A stretch of DNA of 64,000 bases from Nicotiana tabacum (taxonomy: Eukaryota > Streptophyta > Magnoliopsida > Solanales > Solanaceae): positions 6,946,501 through 7,010,500 of the forward strand of contig NC_134084.1 in NCBI RefSeq assembly GCF_000715075.1. Reading direction: 5' to 3'. The number at the start of each line of letters is the position of its first letter. Within the stretch, counting starts at the first letter, position 1. The notes under the pieces are model-generated. The model searched no databases and was not told where the DNA came from. It saw only the letters and a program-made list of their open reading frames with translations. Positions 55,175-64,000 of the stretch are shown in pieces. A program made the translations under genes and the position numbers.

Positions 55175-55330
55175 GTAACTAATAAAATTGTTGTCATGTG
55201 ACCAAGAGGTCACGGGTTCGAGCCGTAAAAATAGTCTCTTACAGAATTACATGGTAAAACTGCATATAATAGATCTTTGTGGTCTGGCTCTTCCCCCGAC
55301 CCCGCACATAACGGAAGCTTAGTGACCAAA
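55175..55330 (+). mobile_element. tRNA-derived SINE (TS/SolS type)
   Basis: The A-box region GGCGTAACTAATAAAATTGT is followed by CATGTGACCAAGAGGTCACG and B-box GGGTTCGAGCCG. The body TGTGGTCTGGCTCTTCCCCC and the end CGGAAGCTTAGTGACC match the consensus 3' module of Solanaceae SINEs. It is the same family as the minus-strand copy at 61328-61504. Confidence 0.8.
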
Positions 55331-55497
55331 CTTTTTTTTTTAACTATTGAAGGACTTCTTAGAATATCAAAGTAAAGCTGAGCAATATTTAATCTTTACT
55401 TGTTGTAACAGTAACATTAAATCCTTAATTCTATTCGAAGATCTCAAAATTATGCTCTAGTTCAAGGAAAAGTTCGCAAAATTCCATTTCCATAAAT

Positions 55498-55499
<2 letters not shown>

Positions 55500-55553
<54 letters not shown>
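55500..55553. repeat. (AT)n microsatellite
   Basis: A pure AT run of about 54 bp. Confidence 0.95.
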
Positions 55554-55554
<1 letters not shown>

Positions 55555-55644
55555 CTAACAACATAGAATAAATATAATGATTGATAGATAAATGAGAGAC
55601 TTTCTCAAGATTCTAATTTATCCAATAAAATAACAATAATAAAT

Positions 55645-55740
55645 CTCACACTTAGGATTTAGAGAGGGTAAAGTGTACGCAGACCTTACCATATCCTATG
55701 AAGATAGAGAGACTGTTTCCGATAGACTCTCAACTCAATA
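55645..55740 (-). mobile_element. SINE 3'-module fragment
   Basis: GAGAGGGTAAAGTGTACGCAGACCTTACC and AGAGAGACTGTTTCCGATAG are the complement of a common Solanaceae SINE 3' segment. Two similar copies lie in SnRK2 introns (62275-62345, 62590-62680). The rest of the SINE is missing. Confidence 0.5.
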
Positions 55741-56020
55741 AAGAAAATATATAAAATAAGCAGAAATAAAAAGTAGTAACAACGGAAGATAAGAAATAAC
55801 AAGACAAATATGGAGATATGAGGCTAAGAAACAAATAAATACACAAAACAATTGCAAAATAAGATGATAAAATAGCAGAAGCAAAAGAAACAACATAATA
55901 GTAAAAGAAACCTACAGATAAGAAGATACTAAATCTAACTCATCCACTTGAGATTAACTTTATACATACAAAATATATACTGATTAAGTCGAAACATATA
56001 TTTAAATCCTGAATTCATCT

Positions 56021-56383
56021 CTAACAGAAGAGAGACGAAACAGAAAAAAAGATTAACTTACTTCCACACTTGAATTTTCGAGGGACTCTTCGACCACAAC
56101 CTTCAACAAGACGAATAGCACGACTGATATCAATAAGAGCAGCCAATTTAGGAGTAATAACACTACAAACACATTCAATATGAGTAACCCTAACACGTTC
56201 ACAACACATAGGAGAAGGAAGTTTTCCATACAAAACAGGTTTACAAGAATTTATACCAATTCGTCTCTCTTCTTTACATGCTGTTTCACTCAATTTTGCA
56301 CTTGCCATAATTTTCAATTCTAAATTATTCAACAAAAATAGGACCAATAATATGGCCATTAACATAACCCATGATTTTCCCAT
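56021..56383 (-). CDS. Lipid-transfer-like protein with eight-cysteine motif, last exon probably missing
   Basis: Starting at ATG 56383, the frame has a hydrophobic signal peptide (GKSWVMLMAILLVLFLLNN) with likely cleavage near ASA (27-29). It then has the full 8-Cys pattern of the LTP / bifunctional inhibitor family: C36, C47, C60-C61, C71-V-C73, C96, C106 (spacing 10, 12, 0, 9, 1, 22, 9). Such secreted four-helix proteins bind lipids in a disulfide-braced cavity. The frame continues after C106-G-S as KLIFFSVSSLFC to a TAG at 56021. However, GTAAGTT at 56061-56055 is an excellent donor right after Cys8, and LTP genes usually have an intron there, so the true end is probably a short downstream exon I cannot locate. 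An in-frame upstream GTG is not used as start. The subtype is not one I can name. Confidence 0.78.
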   Translation of the reverse strand: MGKSWVMLMAILLVLFLLNNLELKIMASAKLSETACKEERRIGINSCKPVLYGKLPSPMCCERVRVTHIECVCSVITPKLAALIDISRAIRLVEGCGRRVPRKFKCGSKLIFFSVSSLFC

Positions 56384-56646
56384 TTCACTTTCCACACTCT
56401 ATATTCCCTATAACCATAAAGTTCCAACTCTCCTATCCTTTTTATAGTAGTTGGTTTGAACTTATGAGTTTAACTTTTAACAGTAAAATTATACTATCAC
56501 GTCATTTAAAAGATAACTACATATAATTGTTCATAATACGTGAAAATGGTTACCTGGAAAATAAAGTAGATAACCTGCAAAAATTGGTTAAATTATATTA
56601 ATAATTAATTTTTTTAAGCTATATAGGCTGACAATATAAAAAAGTG

Positions 56647-56835
56647 AAAATAGCACGGACTAGTCAGTTTTCGGGCTGAAATTTAAAAAATAGTCAGCGT
56701 TTGTAAAGTCATTAAAAAATAGTCACTATTTTGCTGAAACACGGAAAGTTCCAGTATAATATGCTGGATTATGAAGCTCCTGCGTATAAACTTCCAACAT
56801 ATTATGTTGGAACTCCAGCACACGTTGATAGTCTA
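56647..56835. mobile_element. Truncated copy of the AAAAATAGCACGGACTAG repeat
   Basis: It shares TAGCACGGACTAGTCAGTTT and CCAGCACAC / CATATTATG(T/C)TGGAA phrases with 39415-39812. It breaks off before the right end. Confidence 0.55.
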
Positions 56836-56839
56836 GTTT

Positions 56840-57600
56840 GATGGAAAGACCATGATCTCACGTACCCCATATTTTAGGCAATAAATTTGCCCTTGTATAT
56901 ACCAACAATTTAAAGAATTTTTATACTATGACGTAATTTTATATGTTGTAACAAGTACCTAATTATATTTTCTTGAGATTATAAATTCTACTTATTACAG
57001 ACAATTATCTGAAGTTATTTTTTAAATGGCCTAAGAGGGTATGGTTTAGGAAGTTTCCCTCTTGTTAGAGCTGGATGCACTTAATATCTTCCCCTTTTGT
57101 TATTTATTTGACTTTAAGAAAGCACGACTTGTTCTTCCATATATACAGGGCGGATGTAATGGGCTAGTTATGAGTTTAATTGAACTCATAATTTTTAACA
57201 CGGAATAAAAATTCATGTACAAAAATTTATTAAAACTATAAAAATAGTAGATTTGAACCCATAATTTAAAAAATATAATGGGTTCAATTTTAAAAACTTT
57301 AAAATTAGAACTCATAGAGTTTAAATACTGGATCCGCATATGTGTATAAATAATCATTTTAGAGATAGGTATTACAAATTCAAAGCATTAACGTAAAAAA
57401 CAGAATAGCTCTAGTGTAGTCGGTGAGTACGGATTCCGCGTGCCAAACACTTTGTGGGACACTACTTGTTTTTCCTTTTCTTTTTCCGGGAAAAAAATGA
57501 ATTTTTTTTTTTTGAAAATTTAAGAGTTTATTAGTCTGATCAAGAGTGGACTTCGATGTTAAAGGACTCTGATTGGTATTCCGAGTCTTTGAATATGTTC
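56840..57600. other. Spacer with a diverged GGCGGATGTA-type fragment
   Basis: CAGGGCGGATGTAATGGGC at 57146 and ACTGGATCCGC at 57327-57337 resemble the two ends of the CAGNGGCGGAT hAT family. No gene recognised. Confidence 0.4.
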
Positions 57601-57604
57601 ATAT

Positions 57605-58012
57605 ACGTCAAATCTCGTTATAATAGTCTTATTTGTTCCAATATTTTTGAATGTTATAGTTAGAGGCGGATGTATAGGTTAGTTTACGGGGCACGTGAAC
57701 CCATGATCTCTCCGGCAAATTAGATATTTTATGTATGTTTTTTCTAGAATTATTCCAATACTATTTGTTGGCACCCATGCTCCACAAAGCCTGAATGGTG
57801 CACTTGGTTGAATATTGAGTTATTTACCCAAAGGAACAAAGATCAATTCCCACTTAGTATTTTTTTTCCTTTTCTTTAGTGGTGCACCTATATTTTAAAA
57901 ATCCTAGATCCGCCTCTGGTTATAGCGAAGTGTAGTTATAGAGAATATATATTACTAACTTAACATAAAAATAGGTTTCGGAAGCTTGGCTTTTATAGTG
58001 AAGTGTTGTTAT
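57605..58012. mobile_element. TACAGTCAAACCT-family MITE interrupted by a hAT MITE
   Basis: TCGTTATAATAGTCTTATTT and ATTTTTGAATGTTATAG are followed, after the insertion at 57661-57918, by GTTATAGCGAAGTGTAGTTA and GAAGCTTGGCTTTTATAGTG. It is the same family as the copy directly following at 58013. Confidence 0.6.
57661..57918. mobile_element. CAGNGGCGGAT-type hAT MITE, nested
   Basis: It begins TAGAGGCGGATGTA and ends GATCCGCCTCTG. It is flanked by GTTATAGT (57653-57660) and GTTATAGC (57919-57926), a 7-of-8 match for an 8-bp TSD. It splits the MITE at 57605-58012. 258 bp. Confidence 0.7.
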
Positions 58013-58189
58013 ACAGTCATACCTCTCTATACAGCCTCGTTTGTTCCGAATATTTTTGGATGTTATAGCGGAGTGCTGTTATAGAGAACATATATTATAA
58101 CAAAACATAAAAATTGGTTCCAAAAAAGCTTGGCTTTTATAGTAAAGTGTTGTTACATAGTGATGATGTTATAGAAAGGTTTGACTGTA
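58013..58189. mobile_element. TACAGTCAAACCTCTCTATAA-family MITE
   Basis: Ends TACAGTCATACCTCTCTATA and (complement) TACAGTCAAACCTTTCTATA. The interior contains AAAAGCTTGGCTTTTATAGT. 177 bp. It follows a related copy head-to-tail. Confidence 0.75.
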
Positions 58190-58583
58190 GTTAGATTAAG
58201 CTTGTGTGGAAAGTTTGATTGCAATCAGAGGTATTTAAGTATAATTCGAGCGCTTGATTGGAAGTATAAAAGTTTATGAACTTAAGAGAGTTTCTAAGCC
58301 CAAAGAGCAATACTTGTTCCGTTTCAAAAAGAATGAACGGGTTTTGGGTATGAAGGTCAAATTTATTCAATTTTGGTCTCCGTTCGGACAACAATTTCCT
58401 TAAAATATTTAAATAAAAAAATAAGATAATCAGAAACTACATATATTTCCTACAAATTAAATTATAAGTTTTCCTAGTGAGAAATATTTTAAAAACATAT
58501 TAAAAAAGTTATGATGAATAAAAATGTTGTTTTTGACTCCACAAACAGCACTAATGTCATGCAACTTCAAGTAGATAAAGTAG

Positions 58584-58798
58584 CACTACTAGAAATTCGG
58601 TCAAACCTGACTGCGCCAAATCGATTTTTTCGGCAATTTATTTTTTGGCCGCTTGTGAAATTTTATTGACTGATCGAAATCGGTCAAAAATTACGATCGG
58701 CTTCTATCGCTATTATTACCGACCAACCTAATTTCGACGAATTAAAGTCGATCGAAAATCAATGAATTTTTCCTGTTTGAGTCATTTTTCTAGTAGTG
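58584..58798. mobile_element. CACTA-type MITE
   Basis: It begins CACTACTAGAAATTCGG and ends TTTCTAGTAGTG, a perfect 12-bp TIR of the CACTA (En/Spm) superfamily. The interior has inverted CGGTCAAA and TCGGTAAT-like words. The expected 3-bp TSD is not preserved (TAG versus ATA). 215 bp. Confidence 0.8.
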
Positions 58799-58950
58799 AT
58801 ATACTTTCTCGTTGACTTGGGAAGTTTCCTTTTTTTTTTTTTTTCTATGTAAAAGAAGTAGATGTCAAGCAAGTGATGAAGACAAACAGGAATAATTGCT
58901 TCTTGTTGACTATTATTTATAGCCTACAACGTTTGATTTCAAGAACACTT

Positions 58951-59416
58951 TGGAGTCGTTTGGTAGGGTGTATAAGAATAATATTGCATAGGGTATATTA
59001 GTAATGTTGGTCTAGTAATGTTGAGATTAGTTATGCTAGGATTATTTTTTATCGAAACGGTTTTGTGTATTAAAGGTTTTGAAAGGGTAATTCTATCTTT
59101 ATACATGCTTATCCATATATTAAAAATCATGGTCAGTGGCAGAGCCAAAATTTTCACGAAAGGATGTTAAATATAAAAATTAGATATACCGTAAAAGTTA
59201 AGGGAAGTCAACATATAGTAAATATATATGGAACAAAAAGAATTATCTACCAATAAATGTAATTTTCGGGTGAAAGAGTATTGATTGACACCCCTCCGCC
59301 ACTGGCCATGGTTTACTATATATAAAAATAAAACGGAAAATACTACCAAACACGGTATTAGTAATACTAAAGCTAAAACATATATCGTTTTCCCTAATAA
59401 AATCCTACCAAACGAA
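58951..59416. mobile_element. GTCGTTTGGTAGGGT-type MITE, interrupted
   Basis: It starts GGAGTCGTTTGGTAGGGTGT and its complement end reads GGGTTCGTTTGGTAGGATTT. The interior is the TATTAGTAATG-rich family seen at 1856. An unrelated small element (59134-59304) is inserted in the middle. Confidence 0.65.
59134..59304. mobile_element. CAGTGGCAGAGC / CCGCCACTG nested MITE
   Basis: Ends CAGTGGCAGAGCCAA and (complement) CAGTGGCGGAGGGGT are inverted repeats. The flanks CATGGT on the left and CCATGGT on the right suggest a partly decayed TSD. 171 bp, inside 58951-59416. Confidence 0.55.
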
Positions 59417-59700
59417 CCCAGTGAAACATGGGATTAATGACTTAAGTGAAGTATGGATTTCAATCTTTGACAATTGACATTATTGAATAATCAAGCCGTT
59501 ATATTTGAAAAGTTTTATCAAGTAGTAATAAAGATCATTCAATCAACAATAGTAAATCCCATATTTACTAGTCATACTCAATTTATTAATCCATGTGACC
59601 TTCAGATACTACTTCTACAACAACAACAACGTCTTTATTCCGGTCAATTCGGGATCAACTATATGAATTCTCGATATTTCATATCGTTCTATTTTTAAAC

Positions 59701-62700
59701 TCACTCTCTATGAGGATCCAAAAAATCGTCGCTTGTGTCAATTTCAGACTCGAGGTCACCCTCCGTGCCATCGACGTCTGTTGGCACGTCGGGTTTTGAC
59801 ACTTCTCCGGGGGTCTTAGCCTCTTGTATTATCCGCAATATTTCTTCCATGCGTTGCTGTGGTTGATCTGAAATTTCTTCAAATCTTGAATTTTCACAAT
59901 CCATAAGGTCTTTTGACAGATTCTTTAGGAACCAGGAATGTTGCTTTATTTCTGGAATGGTGATCCTCTGTACATTGAAAATTGAAATGTTTTTAAAAGC
60001 TAATTTAAGCAAAGCCAAATCAATAGCACAATGTGTGTACAATCATTTGTTGTCAAAAGCAGAGACGGATTCAGGATTTGAACTTTATGAAATCGAGTTG
60101 GAATTCTAGCACAACTCATTTGATGTACTAGGTTCGAATATATTATTTGTACTTCTTTAGTGAACTTTTAACATATACCAACTCGTACATTAAGTCTGCC
60201 CTTGTCCAACTTACGACTGTCAGTGACCCTCTACCTATTGCATAGGTCCGCCTCTGCCCAATACGAATAGTTCTAGCCCCAAATAACTATGCAAAACAAA
60301 GAGAACTTACTTCTCATGTGATATGATATTCAATGAAACAACAACTACTACTACTATTACGTCTTAATCCAGTGGTGGAGACACCCTTTAGCAAGGGAAG
60401 CCATCCGACACTACGTAAAAAAAAATCATTTTGTGATATGAAGTAAAGCCTTAAAATCACGACATCCAAAACTAAACTGCTTAAACACCGAATTATGACA
60501 ATAAGACGATACTGCTTGCCCAAATGTTGTGAAAGCCACTACTTATTCCAAAGCAAGTCGGGTGTTGTATGACTCTTAACCATCCATGTCGCTTCATTTA
60601 AACTCATCTTATTCCAATATTATATATGATATTCAACGAAGCGTTATTGATTACAAACAACCTAATTTATGAATCTTTCACTAAAACCTTGTACACATTT
60701 GACATATTTCAAGAAAAGAGAGTTACCTTGGAGGGGTTTGCGACAAAAATTCCAGAGATGAGGTTTCTACATTCAGCAGATATTCTTACATAATCTGGTA
60801 TAGAGTACTGAGCATTCTTTATTCTCTGAAAAAGAAAAAGAAAGGATAAATCCTTAAGCTGCTAAATGACACAACAATTATATACAGTCAGACCTCTTTG
60901 ATCTATAAAATAAAAGCCAAGTTTTTCTCGAACCGATTTTTTATGTTACGTTATAATATATGTCATCTATGACAACATTTCACTAAAGCATCCAAAAAAT
61001 ATCGAAATAAACGCGGCTGTTATAGAAAGATTTGACTGTATCAGTTAACAGAATATTAAAACATCAGTTGAGAACTCAAATCAAAAACTTCATAAACTAA
61101 CCTCAATGGTTTTACGAAAATTTCTTGGATCTTCAGGATCTTCAAAAGGGTATGCTCCTACTAACATCACATATAGTGTCACCCCACATGACCACACATC
61201 TGCAATCTGTAAAATATAGAACTTTCAAATGAACAGAATGTTCCTAGTGAATTAAACAGTGGCGGATGTAGCTTATTAGCTACGGATTCAACTGAACTTG
61301 ACATTTTCGACATGTAACATGTATATAAGAGCAGCCTGGTGCACTAAGCTCCCCTATATGCAGGGTCCGGAGAAGGGTCGGATCGCACGGGTCTGCCTTA
61401 ACCTGCATTTTTGCAAGAGGTTGTTTCCACCGCTCGAACCCGTGACCTCCTGGTCACATGGCAGCAACTTTACCAGTTACACCAAAGCTCTCCTTCAGAT
61501 ACGGAACATGTATATACGTGTTGAAAACGTGAATGTAACGTGTATGAGTTGTTCTCTTCTTATATAGAACTTTCAAATGAGCATAATGTCCCCAGTGAAA
61601 CAGTGGCAGATGTAGCTTATTAGTTTCGGATTCAACTAAACCCGATATTTTCAATACGAAACATGTATATGCATGTGAAAAATGTGAGTGTAACAAGAAT
61701 GAGTTGTTCTCTTCTTATATGGTAAAGGCAGTCAGTCTTCGACTGTTAAGTTAAACTCAAGGTTCATTTTTTTTTTCCTGTAATAATCTAAAAAGAGTAT
61801 TCGTACCTTCCCATCATATTCCTTCCGCGAGAGGACCTCAGGTGCAATATAAGCCGGTGTTCCAACAGCCGACTTGGGTTGTGAATGCAACAAACCAGAC
61901 TATATGACAAAGAAAATGTATAGTTACTGCCTATTATCTTACTAAAGAAAAGATTAGCGACGAATTTCGTAACAGAAAATAAGAAACCTTGGAATAACCA
62001 AAATCGCATATTTTTACACGTGGCGTTGGACTTCCATCAAGGAGTGTATTCTCCAACTTCAAATCCCTGTGACAAATTTCCTAAAGAAAAAAAAAACTCA
62101 TGAAAAAAAATAACAAACATAACAAAATTCGAAAGTACTTCAATTTATGAATTTTACCATTGAATGACAGTAACTAACTCCAGATATTAGCTGTTGGAAG
62201 AAGAAGCGAGCCTGTTTTTTTGAAAAAACAAGAATGAAGATTAGTACTATAAAAACAACACAATGGGATCCCACAAATAAAGTCTGGGGAGGGTAATATG
62301 TACGTAGACCTTACCCCTACCCTGGATGGCAGAGAGGCTGTTTAGATAGATAGTACTATTAACATTTTCATATTTTTTATACAGAAATAATATAAGGAAT
62401 TTAAGATCTTTATAACCTCATCTTCACTAAATCTACCAGCACTGCATATTTTAGCAAAAAGTTCACCACCTGCTGCATATTCCATAACAATTGCTAAATG
62501 TGTTGGAGTTAACAAAACCTGCAACAAAAGCGCGCACGTTCAATAACCATACGTGAAATTAACAACGACGCAAATGGCTCCTCACAAGTGGGGTCTGGGG
62601 AGCGAAATGTGTATGCAAACCTTATCCCTACCTTAGGAAAGTAGAGAGGTTATTTCCGATAGACGCTCGACTCAGTTTAGTATTAAAAAAAATGCATTTG

Positions 62701-63939
62701 CATAAGTAACGGTCAAATTTGCCCAAGTACTATCTGAATTTGAGCAACTTTGTCCTCCGTTGGACTTTTGACCTAATATTACCCCACCTTATAAAAGTTT
62801 TGTTATTGCCCTTGATTCTTTTGGAGCTCGAACCTAAGTGATAATTTTAAACTATAGTCAAAAGTTGAGGGGTAAATAAAATCCTTTTTTCTCGAAGAAT
62901 TTGGACACATGGAGTCCATCCATTTCACGTTTCAGCTCAAGTAATGATAATGGTCAATACAAGACGATTTGCTAATAACAAGGATATAAATTGACCAAAA
63001 TTTTAAAGGATAGCAAAATTAAACAATTTGGAATAGTACAAGGGAAGATTTGGACATTTTCGTTTTAATAAAATCAAGTATTCATAGCAATAGAAGAGTA
63101 GGTATTTACCTCTTTAAATCTGACAATATTGGGATGCTTTAATGATCTATGATTTATAATTTCCCTCTGCCCATTCTTATCAATCTGAAACAAAAAAAAG
63201 AATCTGTATCTGTTTAAAAGGCTAACATAATAATTTTAAAAAAAAAACATAACAAACTCTCGTTATACAGTAAATAATAAGGGGAGATAAAGCTTAGGTA
63301 TTTTTCCACTTGCAAAGTCAAGTGTTATCAAAATCCTCTTCTCCCTTTATAATACCTCAGATTGTAAACATGTAATAATCAAACTTAATACAACCTACAT
63401 TTGGTCATTTGAAAGAGCAAATGGCACAAATTTCAATCTTAACCAGACACCAGTACAAGAGTACAGTAGAAAGATCAATCGAGTAAGAGTCCGCTTGGTT
63501 TAGCTGATTGGAAGTAGCGGATAAATATTAAGTGCTCAAAAACGTTTTTACATGCGGAAAAAAAGGAGCAGTCCGATACATAAAGCATCCGACATTCACG
63601 CAGGATCCGAAAAAGGGTCGAAGCCCTAACGGTGTAATGTAAACAGCCTAGCAAGCATTAGTACACATTTACATGTAGAAATTGATGTTATAAATATGCG
63701 CTTACGATGTTTAAATAGAAGTGTTGAAACAGATAATAACACAATAAATTCAGTACTTCCCCAAACAAGGGGAAAATCATTGAATTAGAAGCAAAATACT
63801 TAATAAGGAAAATTACCTTTTGTCCTCTTTCAATATATTTGACAGCAACAAGTTCCTTTGTTTTCTTGTCTTTGACAAGTCTAGCCACCCCAAAATGCCC
63901 AGAACCAAGTTTTTTCAATGGCTCATACCTCTCCTCCAT
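59701..63939 (-). CDS. SnRK2 serine/threonine protein kinase, nine exons
   Basis: Exons on the minus strand: 63939-63817, 63184-63110, 62518-62417, 62211-62158, 62080-61988, 61899-61807, 61206-61102, 60825-60727 and 59967-59701. All are phase 0 with GT..AG borders, giving 336 residues. The kinase domain shows the P-loop [11 protein letters not shown], the ATP lysine K34 (VAVKYIE), the catalytic loop [11 protein letters not shown] (D124), DFG at 144-146, an activation loop with S159 and T163 ([17 protein letters not shown]) and [19 protein letters not shown]. The C-terminus carries [16 protein letters not shown] and an acidic tail ([14 protein letters not shown]). SnRK2 kinases transduce osmotic and ABA stress signals; the sequence seems closest to subgroup 2 (SnRK2.7/2.8-like), an opinion from memory. 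Exon 2 has IDKNGQREI where relatives usually have IDENVQREI. No disabling change is seen. The promoter lies beyond the window. Confidence 0.95.
60060..60256. mobile_element. CAGNGGCGGAT-like MITE in SnRK2 intron 8
   Basis: CAGAGACGGATTCAG at the left and GGTCCGCCTCTG at the right form inverted ends. No TSD is evident. It lies between exons 8 and 9. Confidence 0.55.
60882..61040. mobile_element. TACAGTCAAACCT-family MITE in SnRK2 intron 7
   Basis: Ends TACAGTCAGACCTCTTTGAT and (complement) TACAGTCAAATCTTTCTATA. It is inverted relative to the copies at 53563 and 58013. 159 bp. Confidence 0.75.
61215..61723. repeat. Tandem duplication within SnRK2 intron 6
   Basis: ATAGAACTTTCAAATGA ... CAGTGGC(G/A)GATGTAGCTT ... 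TATGAGTTGTTCTCTTCTTA occurs twice, 61215-61563 and 61564-61723. The first copy is longer because a SINE is inserted in it. The unit is about 160-190 bp without the SINE. Confidence 0.75.
61328..61504 (-). mobile_element. SINE (TS/SolS type) with 12-bp TSD
   Basis: On the minus strand: A box GGTGTAACTGGTAAAGTTG, then CCATGTGACCAGGAGGTCAC and B box GGGTTCGAGCGG, then the SINE body with CGACCCTTCTCCGGACCCTG and GGAGCTTAGTGCACC. AACATGTATATA flanks it at 61316-61327 and 61505-61516. It sits in the first half of the intron duplication and is therefore younger than the duplication. Confidence 0.85.
62270..62345 (-). mobile_element. SINE 3'-module fragment in SnRK2 intron 3
   Basis: GGGAGGGTAATATGTACGTA, GACCTTACCCCTACCCTGGA and GGCAGAGAGGCTGTTTAGAT match the complement of a TS SINE 3' part. 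No Pol III boxes remain. Confidence 0.55.
62580..62680 (-). mobile_element. SINE 3'-module fragment in SnRK2 intron 2
   Basis: CTCACAAGTGGGGTCTGGGG, CAAACCTTATCCCTACCTTA and GTAGAGAGGTTATTTCCGAT show the same module as at 55645 and 62270. Confidence 0.55.
63560..63650 (-). mobile_element. SINE 3'-part fragment in SnRK2 intron 1
   Basis: GGAGCAGTCCGATACATAAA, GCATCCGACATTCACGCAGG and ATCCGAAAAAGGGTCGAAGC are the complement of a Solanaceae SINE body (consensus-like words CGACCC, TTTTCGGATCCTGCG). Confidence 0.5.
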
Positions 63940-64000
63940 TTTTCAACTCGACTCAAAATCAGCAAATAAAACAATTTTGATAGTTTGAAATGAAAAATCA

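Overview
This is a 64 kb piece of a plant nuclear genome, most likely from Solanaceae and possibly Nicotiana. The genes carry introns with GT..AG borders and are clearly plant genes: LIL3, a trihelix factor, a SnRK2 kinase and an eight-cysteine lipid-transfer-like protein. tRNA-derived SINEs of the Solanaceae TS/SolS type occur repeatedly, and the large repeats are plant Ty1/copia, Athila-type and Tat/Ogre-type LTR elements. The species call is an inference from repeat style.

Layout. 1-1432 holds the last two exons of a gene, tentatively GATA26/27-like. 1856-5085 is a minus-strand chromovirus remnant between two MITE pairs. 5802-6684 is a hAT element with an 8-bp target-site duplication (TSD). 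7787-11197 is the three-exon LIL3 gene. 12432-13307 is a long-TIR DNA element. 14338-15486 (minus) is a single-exon trihelix gene with a duplicated G/C-skewed segment upstream. 16290-21991 is a Ty1/copia element (TSD TAATA) with intact gag and mostly lost pol. 22245-32404 is an Athila-type Ty3/gypsy element (TSD TCTGA) with near-identical LTRs but seven nonsense codons and an RT deletion. 32896-36898 is a 4.0-kb solo LTR (TSD CTGAT, minus) of the Tat/Ogre type. 40899-52594 is a Tat/Ogre-like element (TSD AATAT) with a 4.4-kb 5' LTR and an ORF1 protein of the plant-mobile-domain/DUF7745 type. It has lost almost all gag-pol, and it sits inside a hAT element that has its own 8-bp TSD. 54338-54409 is tRNA-Trp(CCA). 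56021-56383 (minus) is a lipid-transfer-like gene. 59701-63939 (minus) is a complete nine-exon SnRK2 kinase gene whose introns and flanks are full of MITEs and SINEs.

The host genes are not functionally linked. LIL3 acts in chloroplast chlorophyll/tocopherol supply, the trihelix protein is a DNA-binding regulator, and SnRK2 is a stress-signalling kinase. About half of the window is LTR-retrotransposon sequence, and nested insertions with readable TSDs give a relative order of events. No new host defence or biosynthetic system is visible. The most unusual features are the deletion-derived Ogre-like element that keeps only its extra ORF1, and the young Athila copy whose coding region is far more damaged than its LTRs.
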